A DNA stretch of 64,000 nucleotides from Lujinxingia sediminis (GTDB lineage: Bacteria > Myxococcota_A > Bradymonadia > Bradymonadales > Bradymonadaceae), in contig NZ_SADD01000015.1 of assembly GCF_004005565.1 (NCBI RefSeq), positions 1 to 64,000 of the forward strand, written 5' to 3'. A model generated the notes under the pieces. The model saw nothing but the letters and a program-made list of their open reading frames with translations, made no database searches and was not told the DNA's origin. Both the position numbers and the translations under genes were made by a program. This document shows, in pieces, positions 32,827 to 43,732 of this stretch (its first letter is position 1; each line of letters starts with the position of its first letter).

Positions 32827-33792
32827 ATGTCCCCTGACGCCTCATCTCCCTCCCCGATGAACAACGAGCAGCCCGCCGTACTCGCCAGGGGACTGCGCCG
32901 CACCTTCGGCGAGTTTGTGGCCGTTGACGGCATCGACTTCGAGATCGAGCGCGGAGAGTGTTTCGGGTTTCTGGGACCGAACGGCGCGGGCAAGACGACC
33001 ACGATGCGTATGATCTACCGGGCCTCTCCGGTCGACGCCGGCCGCCTGGAGGTGCTGGGGCTGGATGCGGCCAGCGGCGACTTCGACCGCCAGATCAAGG
33101 CACAGATGGGCGTCGTCGCCCAGGAAGATAACCTGGACACTGAAACGACGGTGCGCGAGAACCTTCTGGTGTTCTGCCGCTTTTACGGCCTCTCACGCAC
33201 CGAGGCTGCCCGGCGCGCCGACGAGCTTTTGGCGTTTGCCGGCCTGGTCGAAAAAGCCGACCAGCGGGTGCAGGCCCTCTCCGGGGGCATGAAGCGCCGG
33301 CTGATGATCGCCCGCGGGCTCATCAGCCGCCCGCGCATCGTGATCCTCGACGAGCCCTCCACCGGGCTCGATCCCCGCGCCCGCCAGAACGTCTGGGACG
33401 GGCTCGCCAGGCTGCGCGAAGACAACGTCACGCTCGTGCTCACCACCCATTATATGGACGAGGCCGAGCGCCTCTGCGACCGCATCGCCATCATGGACCG
33501 GGGGCGCATCGTGGCCTGCGACTCCCCGGCCGGGCTTATTGCCCGCTGCAGCGCCCCCCAGGTCATTGAGCTCAGCCTGCGCCGCGGGCCGCTGCCCGAC
33601 CGGGCCCAACCCCTGCTCGATCGTGCGCTGCGCGTGGAGCACCTGCGCGACCGCGTGCTCCTCTACGTCGACACGCCCGAGGCGCTTGTGGGCGACCTGA
33701 CCCGAGAACTACCCGACCACCCGGCGATGGTGCGGCGAGCCTCGCTGGAGGATGTTTTTCTGGAGCTCACCGGCCGCGGCCTGGAGGATTAA
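32827..33792 (+). CDS. ABC transporter ATP-binding protein (NodI/DrrA-type)
   Basis: A 321-residue ATPase with Walker [11 protein letters not shown] (about 58-67), Q-loop VVAQEDNLD, signature LSGGMKRRL, Walker [15 protein letters not shown] and the switch histidine in [12 protein letters not shown]. The C-terminal ~90 residues form the extra domain typical of DrrA/NodI exporters. It is followed four bases later by its permease gene. Such two-component exporters move drugs, lipids, glycolipids or polysaccharides out of the cell. GGAG precedes ATG 32827. Confidence 0.95.
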   Translation: MSPDASSPSPMNNEQPAVLARGLRRTFGEFVAVDGIDFEIERGECFGFLGPNGAGKTTTMRMIYRASPVDAGRLEVLGLDAASGDFDRQIKAQMGVVAQEDNLDTETTVRENLLVFCRFYGLSRTEAARRADELLAFAGLVEKADQRVQALSGGMKRRLMIARGLISRPRIVILDEPSTGLDPRARQNVWDGLARLREDNVTLVLTTHYMDEAERLCDRIAIMDRGRIVACDSPAGLIARCSAPQVIELSLRRGPLPDRAQPLLDRALRVEHLRDRVLLYVDTPEALVGDLTRELPDHPAMVRRASLEDVFLELTGRGLED

Positions 33793-33796
33793 ACCC

Positions 33797-34588
33797 ATGC
33801 GACTTCCCGGCGACATTGATGTGAAGATGGCCCTGGCGGTCTGGTGGCGAAACGCCACCGTGTACCGCCGCACCTGGCTTAAGAATATTCTGCCGAACTT
33901 CTTTGAACCCTTGCTCTACCTGGTGGGCATGGGCCTGGGCCTTGGCTTTTATGTGGGCGAAGGCATCAGCGGGCAGGATTATATCGCCTTTATCGGCCCG
34001 GGGTTGTTGGCCTCGGCAGCGATGAACGGCGCGGTCTTTGAGGTGACCTACAACCTCTTTATCAAGCTCAACTTTGACCGCCTCTACGACGCCTACCTCT
34101 GCACTCCGGCCCAGATTCAGGATGTCGCCGCTGGCGAATTGATGTGGGCGGTGACCCGCGCCTCGATCTACGGTGCGGGATTTTTGATTGTGTTGGCCGG
34201 CATGGGGCTTGTGGGCTATCCGATCCTCACCAGCCCTTTTGCACTCTTAATGCCGGCGGGCGTGATGCTCATCGGCGCATGTTTTGGCCTCATCGGGATG
34301 TGGTTTTCGACCTTCATTCGCACCATCGATCTCTACTCGTATTTCTACACCCTTTTTATCACGCCCCTCTTTTTGTTCTCCGGCATCTTCTTTCCGGTAG
34401 AGCGCTTTCCCTTCGGCCAGGAAATCGCCTGGTGCACACCTCTCTACCACGGGGTGCGCCTGATGCGGGGGCTGGCCTCTGGCGAGCTCACGCCGGAGGT
34501 GGGGGTGAGCGTGCTCTGGCTTGCGGCACTCTCACTGCTCCTGATGGCCATCGTCCCAGGGAGAATGAGGCGGCTGGTGTACGGCTGA
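33797..34588 (+). CDS. ABC transporter permease (ABC-2, NodJ/DrrB-type)
   Basis: A 263-residue membrane protein with about six hydrophobic segments and the ABC-2 family features: N-terminal [26 protein letters not shown], a central [10 protein letters not shown] and [14 protein letters not shown], the usual extracellular loop motif. It pairs with the preceding ATPase as an exporter of unknown substrate. The ATG follows the ATPase stop by four bases, so the two are co-translated. Confidence 0.93.
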   Translation: MRLPGDIDVKMALAVWWRNATVYRRTWLKNILPNFFEPLLYLVGMGLGLGFYVGEGISGQDYIAFIGPGLLASAAMNGAVFEVTYNLFIKLNFDRLYDAYLCTPAQIQDVAAGELMWAVTRASIYGAGFLIVLAGMGLVGYPILTSPFALLMPAGVMLIGACFGLIGMWFSTFIRTIDLYSYFYTLFITPLFLFSGIFFPVERFPFGQEIAWCTPLYHGVRLMRGLASGELTPEVGVSVLWLAALSLLLMAIVPGRMRRLVYG

Positions 34589-34616
34589 GCGCGGCACCGC
34601 CTTTGGCCCATACCAC

Positions 34617-34647
34617 AAAAAAGCCCCCGGAACTCCGGGGGCTTTTT
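34617..34647. terminator. Bidirectional terminator between convergent genes
   Basis: AAAAAAGCCCCCGG AACT CCGGGGGCTTTTT: a stem of about nine base pairs with A and T tracts on both sides, between the ABC permease and the beta-helix lipoprotein. Confidence 0.93.
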
Positions 34648-34680
34648 ACCTACCTTATACAGAGCCTGCGACCTTCGCGC

Positions 34681-35784
34681 TTACCCGCCACAGGGTACAA
34701 ACTCGGTGTTGTTGGCATCGATCGAACCCAGTTCATCGATATCGCAGCCTTCGTTCTGCTCAAAGGTCACGTTGTCCAGGGCCAACGCAGCCCCATCCTC
34801 CACCCAGAACGCCCCGTAGCCATCGCCACCGCCGTGGCGCACCGTCGTGTGCGTAAGGCTGGAGCCGTTGCCGGCGCTGCTGTAGATCTCAATGGTCGCC
34901 CAGTCTCCGGCCGCCGGACTCGACTTGCTGCTCTCAATCACCACCGGCGCCTCCGCGGTTCCCTCGGTGACCAACTGCCCGCCATCACGCAGGCGAACAT
35001 AGGCCTCGGGGGCGAGCTTCATGGTGACGCCGGCCTCCAGCGTGAGTCCGGCCTGCGCTTCGAGTCCTTCACTGACATAGGGCACACCGAGGTTGCTCCA
35101 GCGAACATCGGACATGACCTCGCTGAAAGGAACCCGAACGTAGGGCCTGGGGTTTGTGCCGCTGAGCGTCAGCGGAGCCAGGGCCGCCACGCGCTCGGCT
35201 GCGACCTCCACCAGCGCCCCGCCGATATCCTTAAACGACACCGCATCGAAGGCGTCGATCCGTGCATCGCCGTTGATCTGAATGGCGCTGTACGCGCTCT
35301 TCTCCAACGACACGTTCTTCATGCTGATCTGCGCGCCTTCTTCCACCCAGATCATGCCGTAGTTCTCGCCATCGCCGTGGCGAATGATGGCGTGCTCGAA
35401 GACATTGGCGTTATCCGCACGGTTGTAGATATCGATGCGCTGCCAGTCTCCCGCTGCCGGGTTGGCGTTGGCACTCTCGAAGATCACCGGGCAATCTTCT
35501 TCACCCACCGCGTTAATGGCGCCGTTCTCCACCACCGCAATCAAGGCGCCCGAGGCGATCGTCACCCGAGTGCAGGGCTCAAAGGTGAGTCTCGCGGCGA
35601 TATCGATCGACGAGGTGATCCGGACCTCCCCGCTGAAACTGCGGTCGGCGTCGATCGTCCCGCTGAGCTCGATGGGCTCATCCGGGGTCCCCTCCTCACC
35701 CTTGTCTTCCACACATCCAACAGCCGCTGCCAGCGCGCAACACGTCAGCGAGACAGAAACCAACCCCTTCCAACGACGAACCAT
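34681..35784 (-). CDS. Lipoprotein with parallel beta-helix (right-handed) domain
   Basis: A 367-residue lipoprotein (AAAVGC, Cys about 24; acidic linker next). Two tandem similar halves each contain VIFESxxxxPAAGDWxxIxIY, a typical right-handed beta-helix strand set with HGxGxxYGxxWVE(D/E)GA. Such parallel beta-helices occur in pectate-lyase-like and carbohydrate-binding proteins; here no catalytic residues are evident. ATG 35784 has GAGG six bases upstream. The internal duplication of about 130 residues is clear. Confidence 0.75.
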   Translation of the reverse strand: MVRRWKGLVSVSLTCCALAAAVGCVEDKGEEGTPDEPIELSGTIDADRSFSGEVRITSSIDIAARLTFEPCTRVTIASGALIAVVENGAINAVGEEDCPVIFESANANPAAGDWQRIDIYNRADNANVFEHAIIRHGDGENYGMIWVEEGAQISMKNVSLEKSAYSAIQINGDARIDAFDAVSFKDIGGALVEVAAERVAALAPLTLSGTNPRPYVRVPFSEVMSDVRWSNLGVPYVSEGLEAQAGLTLEAGVTMKLAPEAYVRLRDGGQLVTEGTAEAPVVIESSKSSPAAGDWATIEIYSSAGNGSSLTHTTVRHGGGDGYGAFWVEDGAALALDNVTFEQNEGCDIDELGSIDANNTEFVPCGG

Positions 35785-35970
35785 ACCTATCCTCATTCGA
35801 CCTGTGGAGGTGCAAAACACCTCGACCTCACGGCGCTGTGATACCGACCACCGGACGCACAGCCACCCCTCCAAACACAACTCGACAAACGAAGCCGGGA
35901 CGCTACTGACTTTGAAGCGGCGTGTCACGCAAAGTGCACTCTGGCCCCCACTTTTTTTTGCAAAAACATC

Positions 35971-36270
35971 CTACTTCTTAAACAGCGCCTCAAGTCGGGC
36001 GCGCGCCTCATCGGCCTCGCTGCGCACCTCAGCGCCCCCCCCCTTTGAGGGGGCAGGCCGAAAGAAGTCGCAAAAATTCGCCCGCTCTTTATCGCGCACC
36101 GGCTCACTCACCGGCTCCCGGCAGCTTTTGGAGGCGCTGGTGTCGTAAAAGCGGCAGTTCTTGCACACCCGCATATCGGCATCACACCCCGGGCAGGTCG
36201 TCGAGCGAAACACGCCGGGGAGCTCCGCCTCACGGCCGCAGCTAAAGCAGGTCAGGTGGATCATCTTCAT
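35971..36270 (-). CDS. Zinc-ribbon protein, small
   Basis: A 99-residue protein with four Cys pairs: CFSCGREAELPG, TTCPGCDADM, RVCKNCRFYD and later Cys residues (SCREP, NFCDFF). Two zinc-ribbon modules are likely. The C-terminal half is charged and helical. GAGGAAC precedes the ATG. Similar short zinc-ribbon proteins occur in many deltaproteobacteria with no known role. Confidence 0.7.
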   Translation of the reverse strand: MKMIHLTCFSCGREAELPGVFRSTTCPGCDADMRVCKNCRFYDTSASKSCREPVSEPVRDKERANFCDFFRPAPSKGGGAEVRSEADEARARLEALFKK

Positions 36271-36746
36271 AAGGTCGTTCCTCACACCGAAAGACACGAG
36301 CGCCCAGGGCAGCCTAACCCGCACGCTCAGCCGGATCGAGATGCGACGCGTGCGTGAACCCACGCCATACCCGCCACACGCCCTCCGGGAACGTTCACCC
36401 TCTTCTCTGCGTTCCCCGCCCGAGACGTGCTCCGCACACCCCCGACCATCAGCGAATCTAACATAGACCCCCCAACCATCAATGCCCCGTCCATGCGTAC
36501 CCCCCAACCATCAACGCCGGAGGGCGGCATCCAGCAAGGAGCCAGGGCGAAGCTGTGGCAGCGCCACCGCGAGCCCGCAGCGACGATGCTGGGGTCGTCC
36601 TCCGGCGTTGATGCAACGTCCTCCGGCTGTTGATGCAACGTCCTCCGGCATTGATGCGAGCTGGTGCGCTGATGCTCAATCTGTTAACCAGCCCCAAACA
36701 TATCGTGGCGCTCAGTTGGAGCGCCCCCTTTTACCACGGTATCTCC
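36271..36746. other. Intergenic region with short repeats before second helicase
   Basis: No gene is convincing in these 476 bases. They hold the direct repeats at 36599-36660, a matching 15-base inverted partner at 36509-36523, and several copies of CCAACCATCAA around 36445-36515. Confidence 0.5.
36599..36660. repeat. 21-22-bp direct repeats with distant inverted partner
   Basis: TTGATGCAACGTCCTCCGGC-type units begin at 36608, 36630 and 36651 (last copy partial). The sequence CCTCCGGCGTTGATG at 36599-36613 is the exact reverse complement of 36509-36523, so a long-range stem of 15 bp can form upstream of the helicase gene. Confidence 0.8.
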
Positions 36747-38504
<1,758 letters not shown>

Positions 38505-38546
38505 GCGCCCCGACAACGCGAACCTCCTCGCCAGATAAACCTCGCC

Positions 38547-39311
38547 ATGCCCTACACGCTGATCACGATCCCCTTCAGCCATTATTGCGAAAAAGCCCGG
38601 TGGTCGCTCGACCACCACGGGCTGGGCTTTGAGGAGCGGGCCTACCTGCCCCTCTTGCACCTGGCCGGCGCGATGCCCGCCGGCCAGCGTTCGGTGCCCA
38701 TCCTCCAGGCTGGCGAGAAGACGGTGGGTGACTCCACCGACATCCTCCACTTCTGCGACCAGGTCGGCCGCGGCACTCGCCTCTTCCCTCCCACCCCGCT
38801 TGATCAGGCCCAGCCCGACGCCATTGAAGCCTGGGAAGAGGAGTTCGACTGCCGCCTGGGCCCGGCGGTACGCCTGGCGATCTACGCGGTTCTGCTTGAG
38901 CACCCGAGCTACACCCGCGACTTCATGGTGAGCAGCGGCAAAGGCTGGCAATCCCCGGTGATGCGCTTTGGCTTCGGGGCTGTTCGCCGAGCGATTTCAA
39001 AGAGTTACAACATCACGCCGGAGCGAAACCAGCGCGCCCGCGGTCGCATCGACGACCTCTTCGCCCGCGTTGCTCAGACCCTGGCCGACGGCCGCCCCTA
39101 CCTGGCGGGCGACACCTTCAGCGCCGCCGACCTGACCTTCGCCAGTCTGGCCGGTCCCCTGGTCGCCCCGCCCGAATACGGCGCTCCGCTCCCCCCGCTG
39201 GCTACGGCCCCCGACGATCTTCGACGCCTCATCGACGACTTCCGCGCCACCGCCGCTGGCGAGTTTGTGATGCGCCTTTACCGAGAGCGCCGCGCTCAGA
39301 GGTGCGCCTGA
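38547..39311 (+). CDS. Glutathione S-transferase family protein
   Basis: A 254-residue protein with N-terminal thioredoxin-like domain (PYTLITIPFSHYCEKARWSLDHHG; FSHYCEKAR is the usual active-site helix context, with a Ser-x-x-Cys type motif) and VPILQ-GEK-VGDSTDIL. The C-terminal helical domain includes PYLAGDTFSAADLTFASL. Likely conjugates glutathione or performs related thiol chemistry; substrate unknown. It converges on the flavodoxin gene with only two bases between stops. Confidence 0.88.
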   Translation: MPYTLITIPFSHYCEKARWSLDHHGLGFEERAYLPLLHLAGAMPAGQRSVPILQAGEKTVGDSTDILHFCDQVGRGTRLFPPTPLDQAQPDAIEAWEEEFDCRLGPAVRLAIYAVLLEHPSYTRDFMVSSGKGWQSPVMRFGFGAVRRAISKSYNITPERNQRARGRIDDLFARVAQTLADGRPYLAGDTFSAADLTFASLAGPLVAPPEYGAPLPPLATAPDDLRRLIDDFRATAAGEFVMRLYRERRAQRCA

Positions 39312-39313
39312 GT

Positions 39314-39865
39314 TCAGGCGTGGGGACGAGGCGCCTCGGCAAAATGACGCGCGAGCTGCACCCCGAAATGATGCGCGCGTTCCACTTCCCCCTCACTGAG
39401 CGGCCCCTGCGGGTCATCCACAAAGAAGGTCTCCGGCGGCTCGATCAGCTGAAAGCCCAGGCGTTTGAGTCGTCGGGCAATGGCATGGGAGGCCTGCCCC
39501 AGCTTGGAGAACCACCGCGGCTCATTGAGGTTGGTGCCAAAGGCCGCCGCGGCTCCTCGCCCCATCTCCCCCCGGGCGCGCATGCGAGTGAGCCACTCGC
39601 GAACCCCCGTCTCCGAGAGCGGCTCCCAGTCCTCGTCATCCACCTCGTCGCCAGCCCGCTCGCGCGATTTCTCGCTGCTCATGCGCATCATATGCGTGGG
39701 CCCGCCGACCACCAGCAGGTCAATCGACATATCGACCCGTGGCGGTGCCGAGCTCACCTCCATCACATCCACACGCATCTGCGTGGCCAGCCCCTGAGCG
39801 ATGGCGTAGGCGACCTTCTCATTGTCGCCGTACATCGACTCATAAATAATCAGCGCTTGTTTCAT
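39314..39865 (-). CDS. Flavodoxin-like protein
   Basis: A 183-residue protein with N-terminal IIYESMYGDNEKVAYAIAQGL, the FMN phosphate-binding loop of flavodoxins (YESMYGDN, here S/T-x-x-G-variant), and VVGGPTHMM, the second loop. Longer than minimal flavodoxins (about 140-150), with an acidic insertion (about 67-80). It probably binds FMN for electron transfer or serves as a protoporphyrinogen-oxidase-like flavoprotein; the partner is unknown. GGGAGGAG precedes ATG 39865. Confidence 0.82.
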   Translation of the reverse strand: MKQALIIYESMYGDNEKVAYAIAQGLATQMRVDVMEVSSAPPRVDMSIDLLVVGGPTHMMRMSSEKSRERAGDEVDDEDWEPLSETGVREWLTRMRARGEMGRGAAAAFGTNLNEPRWFSKLGQASHAIARRLKRLGFQLIEPPETFFVDDPQGPLSEGEVERAHHFGVQLARHFAEAPRPHA

Positions 39866-40006
39866 CGCTTCTCCTCCCGGGCATTCCGGGCTAAGGGATC
39901 TTGAAGCACTACGCCCCACCGCACCACCACAGCGCGATGCACCTGCCTGCCCCGAAAGCTAGGCCCCTGAGCCCATTTCCAACTGAATTTCAAAGACTTA
40001 CACACC

Positions 40007-40456
40007 ATGAAACGACGCACATGCCCCTGCTCCAGCGCTAAACCCACCGCCATATGTTGCGGCAAACTTCATCGTGGCCTTCCCGCAAGCTCGCCAGAAG
40101 AGCTGATGCGCTCACGCTTCGCCGCCTTCGCCCTTGGCCAGGTCGACTACCTCATCGCCACCACCGACCCCGAGGGCCCACGCGCCAATCCCGATCGTGC
40201 TGCCTGGCGCCGCGAACTCTTGAGCTACTGCAAAGCCACCGACTTCGTTGAGCTGCGAATCTTGAGCACCGAATGGGAGGTCGGCGAGCCCGAGGGATAT
40301 GTGACCTTCAAGGTGACGCTGGTTCAGGGCGGCCTGCCCTTCAGTTTTGTGGAGCGAAGTCATTTTGTGCGCCGCGCCGATCCCGCGAAAAAAGGTTCCG
40401 AACGCTGGTTCTACGTCGACGGCGAAGAGCTCGAAGACGTTGAAAAATCGGTCTGA
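40007..40456 (+). CDS. ychJ: YchJ family (UPF0225) SEC-C motif protein
   Basis: A 149-residue protein with an N-terminal SEC-C-like zinc motif (CPCSS-KP-ICCGKLH) and the family pattern PEELMRSRFAAFALGQVDYL, then T-F-KVT---LPFSFVERSHFVR and RWFYVDGE. The conserved family fold is NTF2-like. Function is uncharacterised, possibly a chaperone or binding module. No clear ribosome-binding site is seen. Confidence 0.9.
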   Translation: MKRRTCPCSSAKPTAICCGKLHRGLPASSPEELMRSRFAAFALGQVDYLIATTDPEGPRANPDRAAWRRELLSYCKATDFVELRILSTEWEVGEPEGYVTFKVTLVQGGLPFSFVERSHFVRRADPAKKGSERWFYVDGEELEDVEKSV

Positions 40457-40655
40457 TCCCCTCCTTCAGGATCTTTTTTTGAGAGGCATCTTGCACTCAA
40501 CACGGCGTGTTTAAAGTTCCCCCCACGCCTCATCCAGACGCGCGCCCGGCGCGCCCTTTTATGCCGTCTCCTCATCGGGACGAGGCACGTAGTTGGCCGT
40601 AGACGTTTTCGCGACCGAACCCCAACGACGTCCCCCCGATCTTGAAGGAGGCCCC

Positions 40656-42650
40656 ATGGCTGGCTCGTCCAGAGACGACACGAAATCACCGCGCAGCGCA
40701 GGTAGCTCATCCGGCAAACCCTCCACCTCTCAAACAGGATCCGGCAGCAACGCGGCTGCCTCCCGGGGGGCAAAGCTCGAAAAGGCCGCGAAGGCCCGAG
40801 CTCCCGCCTCATCTCCCGATACCTCGAAGGGCGCCGAATCCTCCAAAACGAGCGCCTCATCCAAAGGCCCTCCCACCGCCCGCGCCTCCTCCGCATCGAA
40901 GGCCTCTAAAAGCTCATCCTCGAAGTCTTCGAAAGCATCGAAGGCTTCGAAAGCATCGAAAGCATCGAAAACTTCGAAAACTTCGAAAACTTCGAAAGCT
41001 TCGAAGGCTTCGAAATCCTCAAAAGCTACGAAGCCCTCAAAAACGTCATCCGTATCGACCTCCTCGAGCTCATCAAAATCTTCGAAGTCGACGCGCGCCT
41101 CCCGCTCCCCCAGAGCATCGAGCAAAGGAGGGCGGAAAGGGCGCTCCAGCGGCAACGGTCGCGGCCCCCTGCTCACCACCGCCGATGGTGCCCCGGTGGG
41201 CGACCAGGAGAACGCGCTCAGCGCCGGCCCTCGCGGCCCGCTCTTGATGCAGGATGTGAACCTCATCGAGCAGATCCAGCGCTTCAACCGCGAGCGCATG
41301 CCCGAGCGGGTGGTGCACGCCAAAGGCACCGGCGCCTACGGTACCTTTAAGGTCACCAACGACATCCGCCGCTACACCAAAGCGTCGATCTTTTCGAAGA
41401 AGGGCAAAAAGACCGAATGCGTCGTGCGCTTCTCCACCGTCGCCGGGGAGCGCGGCGCGGCCGATGCCGAGCGCGATCCGCGCGGCTTCGCCATGAAGTT
41501 CTACACCGACGAGGGCAACTGGGATCTGGTGTGCAACAACACCCCGGTCTTCTTCGTGCGCGACCCCTACAAATTCCAGATGTTCATCCACTCCCAGAAA
41601 CGCCACCCCGAGACCAACCTGCGCGACGCCAACATGCAGTGGGACTTCTGGAGCCTGTGCCCCGAGAGCCTCCACCAGGTCACCTGGCTCTTTGGCGATC
41701 GCGGCATCCCGAAGACCTACCGCCATATGAATGGCTACAGCAGCCACACCTACTCGATGATCAACGACGAGGGGGAACGGGTCTGGGTCAAGTTTCACTT
41801 TAAGACGGTGCAGGGCATCGCGTGTTTGACCAACGCGGAGGCCGCCGAGCTCATCTCCCACGATCGCGAGAGCCACCAGCGCGACATGATCGAGGCCATC
41901 AACGCCGGCGACTTCCCCCGCTGGAAAGCCTACATTCAGGTCATGACGCAACAGGAGGCCAACGAGTTTCGCTGGAACCCCTTCGATCTCACCAAAGTCT
42001 GGCCCCACGGCGACTTCCCGCTCATCGAGGTTGGGGAGTTGGAGCTCAACCGCAACCCCAAAAACTACCACCACGAAGTGGAGCAATCGGCCTTTAACCC
42101 CAGCGCCTTTGTCCCTGGCATCGGTCCCAGCCCCGACAAGATGCTCCAGGCTCGTCTGCTCTCCTACCAGGACGCGCACCTCTACCGTGTCGGCGTCAAC
42201 TACCGCGATTTGAGCGTCAACAAACCCCGCTGCCCGGTGCATAACTACCTGCGCGATGGTCAATTTGGCGGCATGCACGACGAGGGCACAGGTTTTCCCA
42301 ACTACTACCCCAACAGCATCAAGGGTGCCCCACGCCCCAACCCCGATTACAACGAGCCCCCCTGGCATCTGGGCGATGTCACCGTGGACCGCTGGGACTC
42401 CCGCGTCGACCACGACGACTTCACCCAGGCCGGCAACCTCTTCCGCCTGATGGATCGCGACGAGAAGGTGCGTCTGGCCGTCAACATCGTCGAGTCGATG
42501 GGCGGCTGCCGCAAAGACATCATCAAACGCCAGCTTGAGCTCTTCGATAAGGCCGACCCGAACTACGGCCGCCTGGTGAGAAAGGCCCTGGAGAGCTACC
42601 GCCGCGGCGATATGGATGATCTTCATGAGAGTGTGCAGCCCCACGCGTGA
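40656..42650 (+). CDS. Catalase with histone-H1-like Ser/Lys/Ala-rich N-terminal extension
   Basis: A 664-residue protein. Residues 171-664 are a normal-length small-subunit haem catalase: LTTADGAPVGDQENALSAG, catalytic histidine His221 (RVVHAKGTGAYG), VCNNTPVFFVRDP with the active-site Asn, and the haem-ligand region RLLSYQDAHLYRVG. Residues 1-170 are a low-complexity tail of Ser, Lys, Ala and Thr with repeated SKASKASK units (about 80-130), like histone-H1-type tails, ending in a short GR-rich stretch before the enzyme. GAAGGAGG is five bases upstream of ATG 40656. No signal peptide. Catalase removes hydrogen peroxide; the tail may bind nucleic acid or polyphosphate, which is inference. Confidence 0.92.
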   Translation: MAGSSRDDTKSPRSAGSSSGKPSTSQTGSGSNAAASRGAKLEKAAKARAPASSPDTSKGAESSKTSASSKGPPTARASSASKASKSSSSKSSKASKASKASKASKTSKTSKTSKASKASKSSKATKPSKTSSVSTSSSSSKSSKSTRASRSPRASSKGGRKGRSSGNGRGPLLTTADGAPVGDQENALSAGPRGPLLMQDVNLIEQIQRFNRERMPERVVHAKGTGAYGTFKVTNDIRRYTKASIFSKKGKKTECVVRFSTVAGERGAADAERDPRGFAMKFYTDEGNWDLVCNNTPVFFVRDPYKFQMFIHSQKRHPETNLRDANMQWDFWSLCPESLHQVTWLFGDRGIPKTYRHMNGYSSHTYSMINDEGERVWVKFHFKTVQGIACLTNAEAAELISHDRESHQRDMIEAINAGDFPRWKAYIQVMTQQEANEFRWNPFDLTKVWPHGDFPLIEVGELELNRNPKNYHHEVEQSAFNPSAFVPGIGPSPDKMLQARLLSYQDAHLYRVGVNYRDLSVNKPRCPVHNYLRDGQFGGMHDEGTGFPNYYPNSIKGAPRPNPDYNEPPWHLGDVTVDRWDSRVDHDDFTQAGNLFRLMDRDEKVRLAVNIVESMGGCRKDIIKRQLELFDKADPNYGRLVRKALESYRRGDMDDLHESVQPHA

Positions 42651-42678
42651 TTTTTTCGTTTCGTAGGGCGGTGCTGCA

Positions 42679-42714
42679 GCTCCGAGAATGCTCTGAAATA
42701 AGAGCCCTCGGAGC
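42679..42714. other. Interrupted hairpin after catalase gene
   Basis: GCTCCGAG/CTCGGAGC form an outer 8-bp stem and GCTCT/AGAGC an inner 5-bp stem, separated by a small asymmetric bulge. No T tract follows, so it is a possible RNA structure rather than a standard terminator. The remaining gap to 42930 holds no gene. Confidence 0.45.
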
Positions 42715-42930
42715 CGCGGCGCCGATCCTTCCAACGACCTGATTGACATCGCATTGCTCGTAGCAAAAACGAAACACTCTCCTCCAAACGTTGCGATGGA
42801 GTTCAGCACCTCAACGCCCTATCTTCATGGAGTTGGATTCACTGAGTCGCCCTGGAGTCCTCGGCCACGCCTTTGGCGCGAGTCAAAGCAAGGCGACGAT
42901 CCCCTGAACTCCCCATGATGAGGTGCCCCG

Positions 42931-43677
42931 ATGTCTGACGATACTCCCCACGCCGCCGCCCCGGGTCGCCCCGCCCTGGGGCGCCGAGATTTTCTGAAAA
43001 TTCTCAGCCGGAGCTCGGTGGTGGGGCTTGTGGGCGTGGGCGCACTGGCCTGCGGCCAGACCTCCACCAGCCGCACCCCTGACGCCGGCTCCAACTCGCC
43101 CGACGCCGGCCCGGATAGCGGGGCTGATGCCGCCCTGGACACCGGGCACCCCGATGTCGATCCCGAGCAATGCCTGCCCACCGGCTCCGATATCCAGGGC
43201 CCTTTCTACGAGCCCGGCGCCCCCCAGCGCATCCAACTCGCCAGCGCCGAGGAGCCCGGAGAGCGCATTCTCATTGAAGGCACCGTCTTTGAACCCGACT
43301 GTCAGACTCCCATCGAAGGTGCACTCATCGATGTGTGGCAGGCTGACGCCGAGGGCAACTACCACAGCGGCGCCAACTACCGCCTGCGCGCCCAGATCCT
43401 CACCGACGCCTCCGGCAACTACCGCATCGAGACGATTCGCCCGGGCCACTACCTCAACGCCGGGGCCTTTCGCCCTGCCCACATTCATTTCACCATCACT
43501 CGGCCCGGCTTCACCCCGCTGACCACCCAGCTCTACTTCGCCGGCGATCCCTACCTCGCTCCCGACGACTCCTGCGGTGTGTGCGCCTCCGACGACCCCA
43601 CCCTCATCATGGAGCTGAGCGACGGCCCGGAGGGCTTTGAGAAGCAGGGACGCTTCGATATTGTGCTGCAACGCTGA
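42931..43677 (+). CDS. Tat-exported intradiol ring-cleavage dioxygenase-like lipoprotein
   Basis: A 248-residue protein with a Tat signal (GRRDFLKILSR at about 17-27, then a hydrophobic stretch and ALACG lipobox, Cys about 42) and an Asp/Pro/Ala-rich linker. The catalytic domain carries the intradiol dioxygenase pattern: DVWQADAEGNY, then RPGHY and FRPAHIHF, supplying two Tyr and two His ligands for Fe(III). These enzymes open catechol rings. An exported lipoprotein form is less common than the cytosolic catechol/protocatechuate enzymes, and the substrate is unknown. Two truncated haemoglobin genes follow on the same strand. Confidence 0.88.
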   Translation: MSDDTPHAAAPGRPALGRRDFLKILSRSSVVGLVGVGALACGQTSTSRTPDAGSNSPDAGPDSGADAALDTGHPDVDPEQCLPTGSDIQGPFYEPGAPQRIQLASAEEPGERILIEGTVFEPDCQTPIEGALIDVWQADAEGNYHSGANYRLRAQILTDASGNYRIETIRPGHYLNAGAFRPAHIHFTITRPGFTPLTTQLYFAGDPYLAPDDSCGVCASDDPTLIMELSDGPEGFEKQGRFDIVLQR

Positions 43678-43732
43678 GGCCAGCCCCGTCCTCATCGACC
43701 TCCCCAAAAAGATGTTTCAAATACTGTTGTGA

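Noticed and set aside
41073-42809. 578-codon minus-strand open frame
   Set aside because: Antisense to the catalase; no own start signal or domain.
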